The notes beneath the pieces are model-generated. The model did no database searches and was not told where the DNA came from. It saw only the letters and a program-made list of their open reading frames with translations. DNA of 64,000 nucleotides, taken from the NCBI RefSeq assembly GCF_900130065.1, contig NZ_FQXV01000008.1, forward strand, positions 159,037-223,036, written 5' to 3'. A program made the translations under genes and the position numbers. This document shows, in pieces, positions 60,684 through 64,000 of this stretch. This stretch comes from Sporobacter termitidis DSM 10068. Its GTDB lineage: Bacteria; Bacillota; Clostridia; Oscillospirales; Oscillospiraceae. Position 1 is the stretch's first letter; each line of letters begins with the position of its first letter.

Positions 60684-60860
60684 ATGACACCTTACATTGC
60701 AAACAATATTGAAATTGTCTATGTGACGCAGGGTTTAACGGCAGCACAGGATAGATACCGCGCCTGGTTTATCAATACGTCGATCTATTCTCGGTACAAA
60801 GCAGGGGTTGACGTTATTTTGACAACGGATAACTACGGCGACTGTATCGTCACGGAGTAA
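60684..60860 (+). CDS. Small phage protein, 58 residues
   Basis: MTPYIANNIEIVYVTQGLTA, then RYRAWFINTSIYSRYKAGVD. GGAGGG precedes ATG 60684. In size and place like the XkdX-type genes between tail and lysis genes, but the sequence is not recognised. Confidence 0.55.
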   Translation: MTPYIANNIEIVYVTQGLTAAQDRYRAWFINTSIYSRYKAGVDVILTTDNYGDCIVTE

Positions 60861-60876
60861 TGAAAGGACGGCGCGC

Positions 60877-61308
60877 ATGAATATTTCTGAAATCCTCAAC
60901 ATCGCCATACCGGCGCTTTTGACGACGGTTATCATCCCGTTTCTGGCAACGGCGATTACGGCGCTGACGAGCTACATAAAAACCAAAACCAACAACGCCA
61001 AGCTGGACAAGTATTTTGAAATGGCGAACGACGCCGTGGTGACGGCAGTTTCCGAGGTTATGCAAACCTTTGTCAGCGAAATGAAAAAGGCCGGCACCTG
61101 GGACAAGGACACCGCCGTAAAAGCGCTTGAAATGGCGAAGCTGAAAGCCCAGGAGATTATGGGCGTGGAGGCTTTAAAGGCACTGCCGGAGATCGTCGGC
61201 GACGTGGAGGCGTGGCTTAACAGCAAGATTGAGGCGGCGACGCTGGCGGCGAAATGTACGCTCCCCGCCGTGACGCCGGCACCGGCAGCAACGGGGGCGA
61301 CGGCGTGA
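60877..61308 (+). CDS. Phage holin, LLH family
   Basis: 143 residues. One N-terminal membrane helix (IAIPALLTTVIIPFLATAIT), then amphipathic helices (YFEMANDAVVTAVSEVMQTF, TAVKALEMAKLKAQEIM) and an Ala-rich tail, as in LLH holins. It forms the membrane lesion that lets the endolysin out. GAAAGGA precedes ATG. The stop overlaps the endolysin GTG start. Confidence 0.88.
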   Translation: MNISEILNIAIPALLTTVIIPFLATAITALTSYIKTKTNNAKLDKYFEMANDAVVTAVSEVMQTFVSEMKKAGTWDKDTAVKALEMAKLKAQEIMGVEALKALPEIVGDVEAWLNSKIEAATLAAKCTLPAVTPAPAATGATA

Positions 61309-61898
61309 GCGCCCAGGCAAACAAGCTCGCCGAGATCGCCGCATCCTACGTCGGTTATCTGGAAAAAGCGACGAACGCACAGCTTGACAGCTTCACCGCC
61401 AACGCGGGCAGGGGCAACTATACGATTTTCGGCCAGTGGTACGGCATGAACGGCCAGCCGTGGTGTGCGGAATTTGTGTCTTACTGCGCGGACAGGGCAG
61501 GAGTCACAGCCGATATCATCCCGAAACACGCCTCCTGCGCCGTCGGTATCGCCTGGTTCCAGCGGGCGGGCCGCTGGCATAAGCCGTCAAGCTACGTGCC
61601 GCAGATCGGCGATATCGTCTACTTTACGTATGACGGCTTGACGGCGGCCCATGTCGGCATTGTTACCGGCGTGGACGGTACGCATATTTACACCGTTGAG
61701 GGCAACACCGGCACCACCAAGGACAAGGACGGCAAGGACCTTCTCGCCGACAACGGCGGCGGTGTGGCGAAGAAAAGCTACGCGCTGACGTCAGCGCTGA
61801 TCTTTGGATATGGGAATCCGGCTTATATACCCGACGCGGCGCCTGTGGACGAGGAGGTCAAAGCGGCGTCGAGGCCGCGGCGAAAAAGTTTGGACTGA
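61305..61898 (+). CDS. CHAP-domain endolysin, C-terminus frameshifted
   Basis: 197 residues as encoded. The CHAP amidase/peptidase core is intact: catalytic Cys in NGQPWCAEFVSYCADRAG, His in LTAAHVGIVTGVDG and a following acidic residue in TVEGNTG. It would cut peptidoglycan cross-links or amide bonds. Start is GTG 61305, overlapping the holin stop. The natural end (residues ~185 on) is out of frame: the encoded tail AASRPRRKSLD replaces a wall-binding module that continues in another phase to 61993. Confidence 0.85.
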   Translation: MSAQANKLAEIAASYVGYLEKATNAQLDSFTANAGRGNYTIFGQWYGMNGQPWCAEFVSYCADRAGVTADIIPKHASCAVGIAWFQRAGRWHKPSSYVPQIGDIVYFTYDGLTAAHVGIVTGVDGTHIYTVEGNTGTTKDKDGKDLLADNGGGVAKKSYALTSALIFGYGNPAYIPDAAPVDEEVKAASRPRRKSLD

Positions 61899-61993
61899 GC
61901 GCTCCTGATTATTGGTACGATGTGCTGACAGGGACAGTGCCGGCCGCAACTGATAATCTGAAGGCTTTATTCCGGAAAATGACTGCGACGTAA
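61865..61993 (+). other. Out-of-frame C-terminal remnant of the endolysin
   Basis: In phase 2 the DNA reads GVEAAAKKFGLSAPDYWYDV and then a helix ending KALFRKMTAT before a stop at 61991-61993. The SPDYW-type helical module is common at the end of clostridial phage lysins. One missing G near 61863-61867 would explain the shift. Confidence 0.75.
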
Positions 61994-62006
61994 AGGAGGA
62001 GCGATA

Positions 62007-62276
62007 ATGACGGAGTGGGGAGTCGTCGGCGTCCTTATAACGATGGTCGGGCTGATCCTCGCGGTCACGACGCCGCTCTTAAAGCTGAACACAAATATCA
62101 CAACATTGACGGCGGCTGTGGCCGTCCTGCAAAAGAATCTTGGCGAGCTTGTCAAGGGAAATTCCGACAGTCACGAAAAGCTGTGGGACCGCAGCCGAGA
62201 ACAGGAGAAAACCCTGACAAGCCACGAAACGCGTATTTCAGTCATTGAGGACTGGCGCGACAAGGGGGCGAACTAA
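62007..62276 (+). CDS. Small membrane protein with coiled coil (XhlA-like)
   Basis: 89 residues. N-terminal membrane helix (GVVGVLITMVGLILAVTTPL), then a heptad-rich region (NITTLTAAVAVLQKNLGELV). This resembles XhlA-type or antiholin/spanin-like lysis accessories. AAAGGAGG precedes ATG. It follows the endolysin, so a lysis role is likely but not proven. Confidence 0.7.
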   Translation: MTEWGVVGVLITMVGLILAVTTPLLKLNTNITTLTAAVAVLQKNLGELVKGNSDSHEKLWDRSREQEKTLTSHETRISVIEDWRDKGAN

Positions 62277-63449
62277 ATGGCAGATGCAGCACTGGTTGCG
62301 GCGGCGGTGCCTGTTAAAATCTATGACCCGACAAATCCATCGGGGGGGATTCAAACAGGCTATGCCGTGAACGGCCAAACCTATACGGACATTGGGCTGA
62401 CAAACCGTGTCGGAGAGGGCACTTACGTCCAGGGCGACAACGGCGTGATCTATCATATGAGCGGCGGTCAGGGCCGGGCGCTCGGCAGCGGGCGTAATAT
62501 CGAGGAACTTGTACCGGGGTACGCGCCGCCCAACGCGCGTCAGTCTGACGAAGACACGATAAACGGCATTTATCAGCCGCAGATTGACGCGAGAGTCGCC
62601 GCGCTGAATTCCGCGTATCAACAGAATCTTTCCGCGGCCCAGGCCGCGAGAAACGCCATCGCCGGTACATATTACGACGCCCGGAATACCACATCGGCCA
62701 ACGCGGCGGTCAATCAGGCGAATTTCAACGAACAGGCGGCGGCCAGCGGCATCAACAGCGGCGCGGGGAGTCAGGCCGCGCTTGCCATGAACAACACCTT
62801 GCAAGCAAACATGAGCGCATTGGATAAGCAGCAGGCAAAGGATACCGCCGCCGCTGACCTGCAGATTTCCCAGCTTCAAACGCAGTATAAAAACGATATC
62901 GCGGCGGCCATCGCTGACGGCAAGTATCAGGTGGCGAACGCGCTCTATCAGAAGATGCTCACCGACACAGAAGCAAAGCGCCAGCAGGCACAATTTGACG
63001 CGACATACGGGCTGCAGCAACAGCAGCTTGCCGCCAGCCAGAACGACACGGATTACACCCGCGCGTTGACGGCGGCACAGGCAACGGGCCTCTTTGACGG
63101 CATGGCGGCGTATGGCTGGTCGCCCGCGCAGATCACGGCTGCCAACACGGCGGCAACAGCGGCGCAGGCGGCGGCGACAAGGACGACAACGAGGACGTCA
63201 ACAAGCGGCGGAGGCGGCGGCTCCGGCGGAGGCGGTGGGGGTGGCGATGGCGGCGATGAATGGACCAATATCGATATGTCCAGCGTGAACGCGCTTGGTT
63301 ACGGCCCAATTTCGTATGCTGCTCTCACCAAGCTCGTTGAGCAAGGAAAGGTCGCCATGTATACCGAGAACGGCGTTATTAAGTTCAGAAGGATACAGCA
63401 AGCGCCGCCCAGCATCATGTCGGCGATTACAGGAAAAAACCTCCCGTGA
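62277..63449 (+). CDS. Ala/Gln-rich phage protein, internal virion candidate
   Basis: 390 residues: an N-terminal beta part to ~85, a long helical region rich in Ala and Gln (QQNLSAAQAARNAIAG, EAKRQQAQFDATYGLQQQQL), a Gly/Ser linker (~300-320) and a small C-terminal domain. It starts one base after the preceding stop. Ala-rich helical proteins that follow the structural genes of short-tailed phages are often ejected with the DNA. Inferred, not recognised. Confidence 0.6.
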   Translation: MADAALVAAAVPVKIYDPTNPSGGIQTGYAVNGQTYTDIGLTNRVGEGTYVQGDNGVIYHMSGGQGRALGSGRNIEELVPGYAPPNARQSDEDTINGIYQPQIDARVAALNSAYQQNLSAAQAARNAIAGTYYDARNTTSANAAVNQANFNEQAAASGINSGAGSQAALAMNNTLQANMSALDKQQAKDTAAADLQISQLQTQYKNDIAAAIADGKYQVANALYQKMLTDTEAKRQQAQFDATYGLQQQQLAASQNDTDYTRALTAAQATGLFDGMAAYGWSPAQITAANTAATAAQAAATRTTTRTSTSGGGGGSGGGGGGGDGGDEWTNIDMSSVNALGYGPISYAALTKLVEQGKVAMYTENGVIKFRRIQQAPPSIMSAITGKNLP

Positions 63450-63462
63450 TTGGAGAATTATA

Positions 63463-64000
63463 TGAGCAAATTGTCTGACCTCCAAGCGGCTTTGTCAAAG
63501 AACAAGGCACAAACAAGTAAAACCGCCAGCTTTCAGCCGGTAAAAAGCGCACCCAAAATGTCTGAATTGCAGATATTGCAAAGCGCACTTAGTAATAATG
63601 ACCAGGACGTTATCAGGCAATATGCCCCGATTCCGACACCGGGAATTGTTGAGGCAGGAGCAACAGGAGCGCGCATAGCGCAAAACTTGAGCAATTCAGC
63701 GAAACAAAGGAATTATCAAAACGTCATGCAAGACCCGACACAGGCCGCCAAAATGCAGGCGGCCCTGCTGGGTGTCCCGTTCACAGCGGCGACGGCGGAA
63801 AATCTGCAAACGCTGAACGAACAGGCGACGCGGGCGGCGGATGTATACGGCCTGGATTCTCCGCAGGTGGCCGCGCTTATTGGGCGGCGGCGGGATTTGC
63901 AGGCATCGCAGAAGCACGTTGAGGATGTTTACATGGCACAGCCGGCGAAGCTCACGGAGTCGGAGCGTCAGGCGCGGGAATTGCAGCAGGCCGTCAAGAC
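63463..64000 (+). CDS. Phage protein, 3' truncated by the window edge
   Basis: GGAG precedes ATG 63463; the frame is open for ~179 codons to the end of the window. It starts MSKLSDLQAALSKNKAQTSK and is helical and Gln/Ala-rich (EDVYMAQPAKLTESERQARE). It is likely a long internal virion protein or part of the ejection machinery. Confidence 0.7.

Overview
The window looks like the chromosome of a GC-rich, endospore-forming member of the Clostridia (Oscillospiraceae-like), ending in a phage structural module. Pointers are Firmicutes-style Shine-Dalgarno sites, sigma-A promoters, Rex, a CIRCE site upstream of hsp20, CotF-type coat proteins, queH/queT, an EFR1-type ferredoxin and many oxygen-sensitive flavin/Fe-S functions. 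The species assignment is inference; there is no rRNA or tRNA in the window.

Layout. 1-7.8 kb: ferredoxin (cut by the left edge), alpha/beta hydrolase, queuosine genes (queH, queT), galU, a repeat-filled gap, two lipoproteins and a DinB-like protein. 7.9-14.9 kb: rex, a PadR / HAAS-pentapeptide / ABC transporter operon, tandem Bcr/CflA-type MFS pumps, two tiny genes. 14.88-17.88 kb: an AT-rich island with a frameshifted secreted-protein gene and an ECF sigma / anti-sigma pair. 18-36 kb: a BaiCD-like Fe-S flavoenzyme, PAS-GAF histidine kinase, two nitroreductases plus YciI, MBL hydrolase, chemoreceptor, cold-shock protein, OFA-type MFS, YczE-like membrane protein with divergent LysR, URO-D-type methyltransferase with divergent PucR, and a UPF0210 gene. 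36-49.7 kb: ACT protein, YfbR-like nucleotidase, MATE pump, CIRCE-controlled Hsp20, spore-coat genes, a second PAS-GAF kinase fused to a receiver, GNAT, several very small genes, polysaccharide deacetylase, ThpR and an OmpR-type two-component system.

49.9-64 kb is a phage module in the order small terminase, large terminase, portal, scaffold, capsid, adaptor, beta-rich tail hub, fibre, holin, endolysin, then long Ala/Gln-rich proteins running off the right edge. No tape-measure, sheath or tail-tube gene is seen, so a short-tailed (podovirus-like) particle is the best guess. No integrase, repressor or att site is visible.

The intergenic DNA is unusually rich in dispersed repeats: a ~158-bp element that folds into four consecutive hairpins (two full copies, one internally deleted, one truncated), a 49-bp element present twice without mismatch in opposite orientations, a G-quadruplex-bearing element (three copies, two of them inside the phage module), and AT-rich TATATTGAA palindromes. 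Several operons carry clear promoters and likely operators, described below.
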